From NCBI RefSeq assembly GCF_005222225.1, contig NZ_CP036536.1, positions 272,001 through 336,000 of the forward strand: a DNA stretch of 64,000 nucleotides. The letters run 5' to 3'. Of the stretch, positions 28,764 to 37,459 are shown piece after piece. The notes beneath the pieces are model-generated. The model was not told the origin of the DNA and did no database searches. It saw only the letters and a program-made list of their open reading frames with translations. The stretch comes from Salinimonas lutimaris. GTDB taxonomy: Bacteria; Pseudomonadota; Gammaproteobacteria; Enterobacterales; Alteromonadaceae. Positions within the stretch are counted from its first letter, which is position 1. The number at the start of each line of letters is the position of its first letter. The position numbers were made by a program, and so were the translations under genes.

Positions 28764-29165
28764 TTAGCTGTGTAGAGGGGCGATTGGAGGTCTGAACAAA
28801 GGGGCGACAAAGCGTTCGGCAACGCCATGTTCGATAAAGACGCTAAGCTCTTTAAATACCTGAGCGTTAAACGTTAAAGATGAAGAAACCGTTGCAAACA
28901 GGGCGTGACACGATACGGCTTTACACTTACATATCTTTTCGCAACAATCTGGATGCGATGTGTTACTGGTGGTATCGGTGGTGCTGGTTGCTTCAACGCT
29001 TTCTAAGAAATAAGGGGTTTCAGACTGCAGTAAACGATATTCTGAAAGCTGAATAACCGAGTCTTTGGGTGATACAACGGTGTCTGTTGAACACGCAGCC
29101 GCGCTTCCTGCAAATAAAAGCAGTAGCGTGAAGGCGGTGCAAACTTTACCGAAGACACTTTTCAT
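28764..29165 (-). CDS. Small secreted Cys-rich protein with C-terminal RPP motif (copy 1)
   Basis: 133 residues. Signal peptide (MKSVFGKVCTAFTLLLLFAGSAAA), a Ser/Thr-rich middle, then a cysteine cluster DCCEKICKCKAVSC and a C-terminal PLFRPPIAP. The same architecture occurs in the genes at 29343, 51105 and 62814. It resembles DUF2946/CopL-type copper-linked proteins in plan. It is 125 bp upstream of copA on the same strand, so it probably leads the copAB transcript. Function unproven; periplasmic Cu binding is inferred from the cysteines and neighbours. Confidence 0.78.
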   Translation of the reverse strand: MKSVFGKVCTAFTLLLLFAGSAAACSTDTVVSPKDSVIQLSEYRLLQSETPYFLESVEATSTTDTTSNTSHPDCCEKICKCKAVSCHALFATVSSSLTFNAQVFKELSVFIEHGVAERFVAPLFRPPIAPLHS

Positions 29166-29342
29166 AAAACGTTTATAGACCTTTTATAGCCTGTAGGCGA
29201 CTCAGCCAGCAATTCAAAACAAAAAACCTTGTTTAACCTTTACCCAATACCGAAGTTTTTCAACTTTAGATTACTTTTTCATAATTTTCTTTTACAGCAG
29301 TACACAAACATGTATATCATAAAAGTGTATTAAGAGGGTACT

Positions 29343-29699
29343 ATGAAAAAACGTTGGTCTCAAATTGTGTGTCTGATCATGCTGACTGCCTTAACCTGGC
29401 AAACGTCGGCTATGGATACTATGGTTTGCGAAATGCCCAGCGATGCCCATACTGAGCATCGGTTGATGGCCGGCGCTGAAAGTCTTGCTATGGAAATGGG
29501 CGCTGACACTGTTGATCACTCGCAATGTTGCCAAATGACCTGTGCTTGCCCGGCAAATGCCTGCTCTGCTTACACCCCACTTAGCTCTGATAACGCATTA
29601 GCGCTGTTATTTTACAGTGACAATGCGATTAAACACGCAGGCTTGCGTGCTCCTATTCAAATCTCCACCTCGTTGTATCGTCCTCCTATAACAGCCTGA
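29343..29699 (+). CDS. Small secreted Cys-rich protein with C-terminal RPP motif (copy 2)
   Basis: 118 residues. Signal peptide (LIMLTALTWQTSA), Met/His-containing segment EMPSDAHTEHRLMAG, cysteine cluster QCCQMTCACPANAC and C-terminal SLYRPPITA. ATG 29343 follows GAGGG. Divergent from copy 1 at 28764, with 177 bp of A/T-rich promoter DNA between them. It leads the DUF411-cusCBA operon. Role inferred as periplasmic copper binding or sensing. Confidence 0.8.
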   Translation: MKKRWSQIVCLIMLTALTWQTSAMDTMVCEMPSDAHTEHRLMAGAESLAMEMGADTVDHSQCCQMTCACPANACSAYTPLSSDNALALLFYSDNAIKHAGLRAPIQISTSLYRPPITA

Positions 29700-29811
29700 T
29701 CCCAGGATAAGTGTGTCTGTCGTATGGCACTAATTTCGTTGGGTTCTATAATTTTAAGTAAAGTGAACTGCTCACTTTTATTCCTAAATTTGGCTGTATT
29801 CAGAGGCACTT

Positions 29812-30321
29812 ATGTCTACTATTTTTCGTTCGCTTGGCGCGATATTATTTTTATTTTCGACCGCAGGTTATGCAGAATCTGCCCAGACTGAGCACCAGTC
29901 TCAGGCTCTGCCTGAAAAAGCATCTTCAGCGCTTACTGTCTTCAAATCTCCGTCATGCGGATGCTGTGGAAAATGGGTCCAGCATATTCATAACGAAGGA
30001 TTTAAGGCGGTGGTCAAAGACACTGCACAATTATCTGCCATAAAGAAACATTACCAGATAGCTCCACGTTATCAGTCCTGTCATACCGCGGTTAGTCGTG
30101 ACAGTTATGTTTTTGAAGGGCATATTCCGGCCCGGTATATACAAAAATTCATTGATAACCCGGTGGCCGATGCGATCGGCCTGACTGTACCTGCCATGCC
30201 TGTGGGCAGCCCGGGGATGGAAGTAGGCGAGCGCTTTCAGCCCTATCAGATTTTACTTTTGCATCGCGATGGTACGCAAAGCCCATATGCACAAATTGAT
30301 GCCTACGGGGAACAATTTTAA
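29812..30321 (+). CDS. DUF411 periplasmic metal-binding protein
   Basis: 169 residues with a signal peptide and a thioredoxin-like DUF411 domain: KSPSCGCCGKWVQHI near the N-terminus, then PRYQSCHTAV, VFEGHIPARYI and VPAMPVGSPGMEVG. DUF411 proteins accompany copper and silver resistance genes and are probably Cu chaperones. Its stop overlaps the start of the next gene (TAATG), so it is translationally coupled to the efflux operon. Confidence 0.92.
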   Translation: MSTIFRSLGAILFLFSTAGYAESAQTEHQSQALPEKASSALTVFKSPSCGCCGKWVQHIHNEGFKAVVKDTAQLSAIKKHYQIAPRYQSCHTAVSRDSYVFEGHIPARYIQKFIDNPVADAIGLTVPAMPVGSPGMEVGERFQPYQILLLHRDGTQSPYAQIDAYGEQF

Positions 30322-31733
30322 TGTCAGCTTTCAGGCGCAAACTTAATGTCACTCTGACACTGCTAACCATTGCTGTATCGGCGGGTGTCGGCGCGCAATC
30401 ACTACCACCACTGGACTCACTGGTTACCACGGCAATAGCAAATGACCCCTGGCTAAATGGCAGTAAACTTTCACAACAGGCGATGCAGCAAAAGGCGATT
30501 GCGGCAAGTACGTTGCCTGATCCTGTTGTGAAAGTGGGTATGCTGAATTTACCGGTAGATTCAGGCAGCTTTTCGCAGGAAAACATGACACAACTGCAGG
30601 TGGGTGTAACGCAAATGCTTGCGCGAGGCCAGTCGTTAGAGTTAGAGCAACAAAAACTCAACCTTGCTGCCTCTATTGCGCCCTCTCAGCGTGACACTCG
30701 CAAAGCGGCTATTGCAAGGGCGGTTTCATTGTTGTGGTTAGATATATACCTGGCCAAAGAGTCGATTGTTCTTATTGAACAAAACAAAACCTTATTTGAA
30801 CAGGCTAAACGAATTGCCGAAACAGCTTACTCAAGCGGTTTAGGCGAGGCCAGCCAGCAAGATGTGATTCTTGCTGAACTGGAGCTTATTCAGCTAGAAG
30901 ATAGATTAGCAGAAAAATATCAACAGCTTGAAATTCAATTGCATACACTTAATCAGTGGTTGTTAAACCCACGAACGGGTGCAAACTCTTCGTTACTGAC
31001 GGTAAGTGACGTCGTTGACAGCCAGCCCCATGAGGTTGATTCAAAAGGCAACCTGCCTGAGTTCAGACTGAAATTTTCTGAAGCCTGGTTGAACACTCAG
31101 ATACATCGCACTGAAGTTCTGGAAAGATTATTGACCCATCCCTCCATCACTGCCATTGATTTAGAGCAACAGGTTCGTGAGAAAGATGTGTCGCTGGCCA
31201 GACAAAGCCTTAAGCCACAATGGAGTGTGAACGCATCGTATGCCTACCGCGACGAAAACGCCATGGGTGATTCGCGCTCAGACTTGTTCAGTGTCGGAGT
31301 CAGCTTCGATGTACCGTTGTTTACGGACAACAAACAGCAAAAGCAAATTTCGGCCGCTATCTACAATGCCGAGGCGTTTAAAACCGAAAAACATCTTGCG
31401 ATAAGAAAGCTGCTGTCGCAGGTTGCCTCGTTCAGTGCGAAACTGACCCGTTTAAACGAACGTCAGTCTCTCTATACTGCCCGAATTTTGCCACAAACCA
31501 CGCTACAGTCGAAAGCGTCACTGAATGCCTATACCAACGATACGGGCGATTTTTCTGAAGTGATTCGTAGTCGTGTTACCGAGTTGACCAATCAACTTAC
31601 CCTATTGACATTAAATGTAAGTGTGGCGAAAACAAAAGCGCAGCTTAACTATCTGCTGGCCCCTTTTTCATTAACATCAGCATCGTCAACATCAGCCCTT
31701 ACTAAAGAACAGGGATCTGCTTCAAATGAATAA
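30321..31733 (+). CDS. cusC: Outer-membrane factor of the Cu/Ag efflux system
   Basis: 470 residues, TolC-family fold with signal peptide (TIAVSAGVGAQS) and two long coiled-coil repeats. No lipobox Cys is seen, unlike E. coli CusC. It forms the exit duct for the CusBA pump. It overlaps the DUF411 gene by 1 base and the cusB start by 8 bases. Assignment to cus rather than another RND system is from the neighbours. Confidence 0.92.
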   Translation: MSAFRRKLNVTLTLLTIAVSAGVGAQSLPPLDSLVTTAIANDPWLNGSKLSQQAMQQKAIAASTLPDPVVKVGMLNLPVDSGSFSQENMTQLQVGVTQMLARGQSLELEQQKLNLAASIAPSQRDTRKAAIARAVSLLWLDIYLAKESIVLIEQNKTLFEQAKRIAETAYSSGLGEASQQDVILAELELIQLEDRLAEKYQQLEIQLHTLNQWLLNPRTGANSSLLTVSDVVDSQPHEVDSKGNLPEFRLKFSEAWLNTQIHRTEVLERLLTHPSITAIDLEQQVREKDVSLARQSLKPQWSVNASYAYRDENAMGDSRSDLFSVGVSFDVPLFTDNKQQKQISAAIYNAEAFKTEKHLAIRKLLSQVASFSAKLTRLNERQSLYTARILPQTTLQSKASLNAYTNDTGDFSEVIRSRVTELTNQLTLLTLNVSVAKTKAQLNYLLAPFSLTSASSTSALTKEQGSASNE

Positions 31734-33582
31734 AAACATTATTATCGCCTTACTGGCAGGTTTGGGCCTGGGCGCATTATTGGTGGCGGCTTTAAATAGC
31801 TCATCAGAAACTCCTGTACAAGATGAAGCTAAAAAACCCTTGTACTGGGTAGCGCCCATGGATGATAGCTATCGCCGGGACGAGCCGGGTAAATCGCCGA
31901 TGGGTATGGACCTGGTTCCGGTTTATCCCGACAGCAGCACCGAACAGAAAACATCGCCAGGTACGGTAAAAATCTCTGCCAGGGTCGAAAATAATCTGGG
32001 TGTACGCACGGCCCCTGTTACCTGGGGAACGCTTAAATCGACGATTCAAACCGTTGGTTATGTCCAGTTTGACGAAGAACAACTGACTCATATTCACTCG
32101 CGGGTAAGTGGCTGGATTGAGAAGCTTAATATTAAAGCCAATGGCCAGAGCATTGAAAAGGGTGCGCCCCTTTATTCTATTTATTCTCCGGAGTTGGTGA
32201 ATGCCCAGGAAGAATATTTGCTGGCTTTACAAAGTGGTAACCAAAAACTCAGGCAGGCTGCCATGGTTAAGCTTGAAGCACTGAAAGTATCAGATGAATT
32301 CATTGCTGAGCTTAAACAAACGAGGCAGGTTAAACAGCAGGTAACGTATTTGTCACCGCAGACCGGGGTGATAAATGCGCTGAATATTCGTGAAGGTTTT
32401 TACGTAAAGCCCGAAGTCACCTTGCTAAGTATTGCTGATTTATCGGCTATTTGGGTTAATGCGGAAGTGTTTGAGCGCGATGCTGCGTTGATTGAACAAG
32501 GCCAACCCGTTGCTATTAGTGTACCTGCATTGCCCAGTAAAAACTGGCAGGGTAAGGTCGATTTTGTTTATCCCGAGCTGGACGAAAATACCCGCACGCT
32601 CACCGTGCGCATCCGTCTGGACAATCCCGATGACATCTTGAAGCCTAACATGCTGGCTAATGTCACCATTGAAAAAACAGCATCACAAAACGCTATTCTG
32701 GTACCGGCTGAAGCGGTAATCAGAACCGGACAGCAGAACCGGGTTGTGGTTGTTGTTGGTAACGGTCAGTACAAGTCGGTTGAGGTTGCACTGGGCCAGA
32801 TAAGCAATGAGCAGATTGCTATTACCCGGGGCCTTAACAAAGACGATGTGGTTGTAACCTCTGCCCAGTTCCTGATTGACTCAGAATCAAGCAAATCCTC
32901 TGACTTTAAGCGAATGGAAGGGGTATCACCACAAATGTCGGCCTCACAGAGCCCGACTAAGACATCAGACTCTGTGCAGACAACCCATTCATCAGAAACA
33001 AAAGAAGAAGTTCAGGCTGTTTGGGCACAAGGAAAAATCACTAACGTGATGGCAGAGCATCGTATGGTCACTATCGATCATCAGCCTGTTGAAGCCTGGG
33101 AATGGCCACAAATGGTGATGGATTTTGCCGTAGGCGAAAGTGTTGACATTAATGCGCTAAAAATAGGACAGTCACTGCATTTTGAAATCAGCCGGCTAGC
33201 TGAAGGTGGGTTTGAAATCACCGGTATTCATATTATGGAACCCGACAGTCAGCCCGCCAAGGTTTCTCAGCCAGAAGCAAAAGAAGAAGCACAAGCGGTT
33301 TGGGCGCAGGGAAAAATCACTAATGTGATGGCAGGGCATCGCATGGTCACTATCGATCATCAGCCTGTTGAAGCCTGGGAATGGCCGCAAATGGTGATGG
33401 ATTTTGCCGTAGGTGAAAGTGTCGACATTAATGCGCTAAAAACAGGACAGTCACTGCATTTTGAAATCAGCCGGCTAGCTGAAGGTGGGTTTGAAATCAC
33501 CGGTATTCATATTATGTCATCAGGCAGTCAGCCCGCTAAGGCTGAAGACAAGCCTATGACCTCTGACCATTCAATGCATTAG
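31726..33582 (+). CDS. cusB: Cu/Ag efflux adaptor with two tandem CusF domains
   Basis: 618 residues. One N-terminal membrane helix, then a heavy-metal-binding domain (YWVAPMDDSYRRDEPGKSPM, residues about 41-68), lipoyl/hairpin/beta-barrel adaptor domains, and two C-terminal CusF-like domains at about 429-504 and 522-597. Each CusF unit has H-QPVEA-W-E-W-P-Q-M-V-M, the His, Trp and Met set that binds Cu(I)/Ag(I) in CusF. CusF is usually a separate protein or a single fused domain; here it is doubled. The adaptor joins CusC to CusA and delivers metal from the periplasm. Confidence 0.95.
   Translation: MNKNIIIALLAGLGLGALLVAALNSSSETPVQDEAKKPLYWVAPMDDSYRRDEPGKSPMGMDLVPVYPDSSTEQKTSPGTVKISARVENNLGVRTAPVTWGTLKSTIQTVGYVQFDEEQLTHIHSRVSGWIEKLNIKANGQSIEKGAPLYSIYSPELVNAQEEYLLALQSGNQKLRQAAMVKLEALKVSDEFIAELKQTRQVKQQVTYLSPQTGVINALNIREGFYVKPEVTLLSIADLSAIWVNAEVFERDAALIEQGQPVAISVPALPSKNWQGKVDFVYPELDENTRTLTVRIRLDNPDDILKPNMLANVTIEKTASQNAILVPAEAVIRTGQQNRVVVVVGNGQYKSVEVALGQISNEQIAITRGLNKDDVVVTSAQFLIDSESSKSSDFKRMEGVSPQMSASQSPTKTSDSVQTTHSSETKEEVQAVWAQGKITNVMAEHRMVTIDHQPVEAWEWPQMVMDFAVGESVDINALKIGQSLHFEISRLAEGGFEITGIHIMEPDSQPAKVSQPEAKEEAQAVWAQGKITNVMAGHRMVTIDHQPVEAWEWPQMVMDFAVGESVDINALKTGQSLHFEISRLAEGGFEITGIHIMSSGSQPAKAEDKPMTSDHSMH
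33010..33516 (+). repeat. Tandem duplication of the CusF domain inside cusB
   Basis: Units 33010-33288 and 33289-33516 have a 279-nt period. Over about 220 aligned bases I count nine differences, only two changing the protein (Glu to Gly, Ile to Thr). The duplication is recent or is kept uniform by gene conversion. Confidence 0.93.
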
Positions 33583-33594
33583 TGGAACAGCAAT

Positions 33595-36500
33595 ATGATT
33601 GAATCAATTATTAGATGGTCAGTGGCTAACCGCGTATTAGTGTTGCTGATGACCCTGATGCTGGTATTAGGCGGGGTTTACTCGCTTAACAAAACACCGG
33701 TAGACGCTTTACCCGATTTGTCTGATGTACAGGTCATTATTAAAACCAGTTATCCGGGGCAGTCGCCGCAGGTAGTGCAGGATCAGGTAACGTATCCGCT
33801 GACAACTGCCATGTTATCGGTGCCCGGCGCTTCAACCGTTCGCGGGTATTCGTTTTTCGGCGACTCGTATGTTTACGTTATCTTTGAAGACGATACAGAT
33901 TTGTACTGGGCGCGCAGTCGCGTACTGGAATATCTGAATCAGGCCGCTTCGGCGTTACCTGATGACGTTCAGCCACAACTAGGTCCGGATGCTACCGGAG
34001 TTGGCTGGGTATATATATATGCGTTGCAGGATAAAACCGGACAACATGATCTTGGTCAGCTGCGCAGCCTGCAGGATTGGTTTTTAAAATACGAGCTGCA
34101 AACCGTAGATGGCGTATCTGAAGTGGCTGCGGTGGGCGGCATGGTCAGGCAGTATCAAATTCAGGTTATGCCCGAAAAGCTACGTGCATACGGTATTCCT
34201 TTGTCGCATGTGCAGCAAGCGGTGCAGCGAGGAAACCAGGAAAGCGGGGCTTCGGTGGTCGAAATGGCAGAAGCAGAATATATGGTGACCACCACCGGCT
34301 ATATTCAGAACCTGGATGATATTCGACAAATTCCTCTGGGGCTGGTGAAAGAGGGCACGGCCTTAACCATAGCCGATGTGGCCACGGTAAATGTCGGCCC
34401 GCAAATGCGACGGGGTGTGGCCGAGCTAAATGGTGAAGGCGAAGTGGTGGGCGGCATTGTCGTGATGCGCTTTGGTGAAAACGCTGAAAAAGTGATCACA
34501 GGTGTTAAAGACCGGCTGCAATCACTTAAAAAGTCACTGCCACCGGGTGTAGAGGTAGTGCCGGTTTACGACCGTTCGCAGCTTATCAATAACGCCGTAG
34601 ACAATTTATGGACAAAGCTGGGACAGGAACTCATTGTTGTCGCGTTGGTGTGTGTGGTGTTTTTGTTTCACCTGCGCTCGTCTGTTGTGGCGGTCATTAC
34701 CCTGCCGTTAGGTATTCTGGTGTCATTTATTGTGATGTATTTTCAGGGTATCAACGCCAACATTATGTCGTTAGGGGGGATTGCTATTGCCATTGGTGCC
34801 ATGACCGACGGCGCTATCGTTATGATAGAAAATATGCATAAGCATATGGAGAAGACCCCGTTAACCAATGAAAACCGCTGGCAGGTGGTGACTAAAGCGG
34901 CGTCAGAAGTGGGTCCGGCTCTGTTCTTCAGCTTACTGATTATTACCGTATCGTTTTTGCCGGTATTTATTTTAGAAGCTCAGGAAGGACGCATGTTTGC
35001 GCCCCTGGCTTTCACTAAAACCTATGCCATGGCCGCTTCAGCCGGGTTGGCCATTACCCTGGTGCCGGTATTAATGGGCTATTTTATTCGCGGCAAAGTG
35101 ACCTCAGAAAAGAAAAATCCACTAAATCGCGTATTGGTTGCCGGTTATATGCCGCTGCTCACCAAGGTACTTAAATATCCAAAAACAACGGTACTGATAG
35201 CCGCCATCGTTACTGTAGTCGGGTTTTACCCGGTTAACAAAATTGGCAGTGAATTTATTCCTCCTTTAGACGAAGGCGATTTGATGTACATGCCAACGAC
35301 CTACCCGGGTATCTCGATAGGTAAAGCGCGGGAGTTACTTCAGCAAACCGACAAATTAATCAGCACCGTGCCTGAGGTGAAAAGTGTGTTTGGTAAAGTG
35401 GGCCGGGCTGAGACCGCCACCGACCCTGCGCCGCTCACCATGATTGAAACCTTTATTCAGTTAAAGCCGCAAAGTGAATGGCGCGATGGCATGACCACCG
35501 AAAAACTCAGGACAGAGCTGAACAATCTGATTGATTTTCCTGGTGTGACTAACGCCTGGGTCATGCCTATAAAAACCCGCATAGATATGCTGGCGACCGG
35601 TATTAAAACTCCGGTGGGCATTAAAGTGGCGGGCGAAGATTTGTCGGTCATTCAACGAATTGGTAAGGATATTGAGACCATACTTAAAGAGGTTGAGGGT
35701 ACAGCGTCGGTATATTCAGAGCGGGTGGCCGGTGGCCGCTATCTGAAGGTTGATATATCGCGTGAGCGTGCCAGCCGGTTCGGGCTTAATATTGGCGATG
35801 TACAGGCGACGGTTTCTTCGGCTATTGGTGGTATGAATGTCACTGAAACTGTAGAAGGTCTTGAGCGTTACCCGGTCAACATTCGGTATCCGCAGGATTA
35901 TCGCAGCTCGCCTGAAAGGTTAATGAGTTTACCCATTGTTACCGATTCGGGTCAGCGCATTTCATTGGGTGATGTTGCCGATGTATACGTAGAAGAAGGA
36001 CCGCCTGGGATTAAAAGCGAAAACGCCCGGATTAACGGCTGGTCGTTTGTAGATATCAAAGATGTTGATGTGGGTACCTATGTAGAAAACGCAAAAACGG
36101 TACTACAGAACAAGCTGGATATACCGGCAGGCTATTCGCTGACCTGGGCAGGCCAGTACGAATACATGGAGCGAGCCAAAGAAAAACTGACGTTTGTTTT
36201 GCCGCTTACTTTAGCCATTATTCTTATTTTGCTGTACCTGAATTTCAGAGCCTTTAGCGAAGTCGCGATGATTGTAGTGACCTTACCTATGGCGATGATT
36301 GGTGGTCTGTGGTTGCTTTATTTTGAAGGGTTTAACTTTTCAGTGGCAGTGGGGGTTGGCTTTATCGCCTTAGCGGGCGTGGCCGTCGAAATTGGCGTAA
36401 TAATGCTGGTTTATCTGAATCAGTCTCTTAAAGAGCTGTTAGATGAGTCGATAAAAAACCATCAGGTTATCGAGCCCGGTGAATACCGTCAGGCATTATT

Positions 36501-36744
36501 GCATGGAGCGGGCTTACGGATTCGCCCGGTTATGATGACGGTGGCGACCATTATTATCGGATTGTTACCCATAATGTATGGCTCAGGCACAGGGTCAGAG
36601 GTAATGAGCCGGATTGCCGCACCAATGATAGGCGGTATGAGCAGCGCCGTAGTGTTAACACTACTGGTTCTTCCGGCGCTCTACTGCTTAATAAAACAGC
36701 ATACTATTAAACGTCACAACAACAAGATGATGGCTGATGATTAG
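33595..36744 (+). CDS. cusA: Cu/Ag efflux RND pump
   Basis: 1,049 residues, inner-membrane heavy-metal RND transporter with 12 helices and two large periplasmic loops. The helix-4 signature AIAIGAMTDGAIVMIEN is the HME4 (Cu+/Ag+) type, in contrast with the DFG-type motif of the czcA at 54007. The segment RIDMLATGIKTPVGIKVAG matches the Met-containing copper-binding cleft of CusA. It lies 12 bp after cusB and overlaps the next gene by 8 bp. Confidence 0.97.
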   Translation: MIESIIRWSVANRVLVLLMTLMLVLGGVYSLNKTPVDALPDLSDVQVIIKTSYPGQSPQVVQDQVTYPLTTAMLSVPGASTVRGYSFFGDSYVYVIFEDDTDLYWARSRVLEYLNQAASALPDDVQPQLGPDATGVGWVYIYALQDKTGQHDLGQLRSLQDWFLKYELQTVDGVSEVAAVGGMVRQYQIQVMPEKLRAYGIPLSHVQQAVQRGNQESGASVVEMAEAEYMVTTTGYIQNLDDIRQIPLGLVKEGTALTIADVATVNVGPQMRRGVAELNGEGEVVGGIVVMRFGENAEKVITGVKDRLQSLKKSLPPGVEVVPVYDRSQLINNAVDNLWTKLGQELIVVALVCVVFLFHLRSSVVAVITLPLGILVSFIVMYFQGINANIMSLGGIAIAIGAMTDGAIVMIENMHKHMEKTPLTNENRWQVVTKAASEVGPALFFSLLIITVSFLPVFILEAQEGRMFAPLAFTKTYAMAASAGLAITLVPVLMGYFIRGKVTSEKKNPLNRVLVAGYMPLLTKVLKYPKTTVLIAAIVTVVGFYPVNKIGSEFIPPLDEGDLMYMPTTYPGISIGKARELLQQTDKLISTVPEVKSVFGKVGRAETATDPAPLTMIETFIQLKPQSEWRDGMTTEKLRTELNNLIDFPGVTNAWVMPIKTRIDMLATGIKTPVGIKVAGEDLSVIQRIGKDIETILKEVEGTASVYSERVAGGRYLKVDISRERASRFGLNIGDVQATVSSAIGGMNVTETVEGLERYPVNIRYPQDYRSSPERLMSLPIVTDSGQRISLGDVADVYVEEGPPGIKSENARINGWSFVDIKDVDVGTYVENAKTVLQNKLDIPAGYSLTWAGQYEYMERAKEKLTFVLPLTLAIILILLYLNFRAFSEVAMIVVTLPMAMIGGLWLLYFEGFNFSVAVGVGFIALAGVAVEIGVIMLVYLNQSLKELLDESIKNHQVIEPGEYRQALLHGAGLRIRPVMMTVATIIIGLLPIMYGSGTGSEVMSRIAAPMIGGMSSAVVLTLLVLPALYCLIKQHTIKRHNNKMMADD

Positions 36745-37459
36745 GTTTTTCAGACAGGTACATCGTTGGCTTATGCTGCTGGTAGGGGTTCAGTTTGTTA
36801 TCTGGATGCTATCAGGCGTTTACATGGTTATTACCGATATCCATGAGGTGCATGGCGAACATCTGATCACTAAACAATCTACGTTTTCGGTGGATGAGGT
36901 GTTGCTTTCGCCCGGTGATATTATGGCGCAATACCCTTTGGCGACAAAGGTGCGTCTGACTTCCCGGCAGGGAAGGCCGGTTTATATTGCTACGTTTACA
37001 GCAAATTCTGATAAGCCGGCTCTGCCTAAGGCAATAAGCGCAGTGACAGGTGAAGCTCTGGCTGTGGTAAATGAAGCAGCCGCACGTGATATTGCGGCCT
37101 CTCGTTTTACCGGTGCAGGCGGTATTGCCGCCGCCACGCTGATTGAAAGCCAGCAAAATCTGCCTGAAGAAGTTTCAGGTCGGTATTTGCCTTTCTGGCG
37201 AATTGATTTTGATACTCCTGAGACACCCACCTTTTATGTGCAACAAAATACCGGCGAAGTGGTCACCGTGCGCTACGATGGCTGGCGCAGCTTTGACTGG
37301 ATGTGGCGCTTTCATATTATGGATTTAGATGACGGGCGAACCATTGGCAACTTCTTTCTTTTAAGTGCTATTTTCACCGGATTATTGGCAGCCCTTAGCG
37401 GTGCGGGGTTAAGTTACTGGCGTGTGTGTCGGCCTCTTGTAAAAGGGGAAGACCAATGA
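36737..37459 (+). CDS. PepSY-associated membrane protein in the cus operon
   Basis: 240 residues. The N-terminal helix (MLLVGVQFVIWMLSGVYMVI), a periplasmic PepSY-type domain and a C-terminal helix (FFLLSAIFTGLLAALSGAG) are visible, with RWLM and WRFHIMDLDDGR as in PepSY-associated proteins. Such proteins often act with membrane redox enzymes. It overlaps both neighbours (8 bp and 4 bp), so it is translated together with cusA and the reductase fusion that follows. Function unknown. Confidence 0.8.
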   Translation: MIRFFRQVHRWLMLLVGVQFVIWMLSGVYMVITDIHEVHGEHLITKQSTFSVDEVLLSPGDIMAQYPLATKVRLTSRQGRPVYIATFTANSDKPALPKAISAVTGEALAVVNEAAARDIAASRFTGAGGIAAATLIESQQNLPEEVSGRYLPFWRIDFDTPETPTFYVQQNTGEVVTVRYDGWRSFDWMWRFHIMDLDDGRTIGNFFLLSAIFTGLLAALSGAGLSYWRVCRPLVKGEDQ

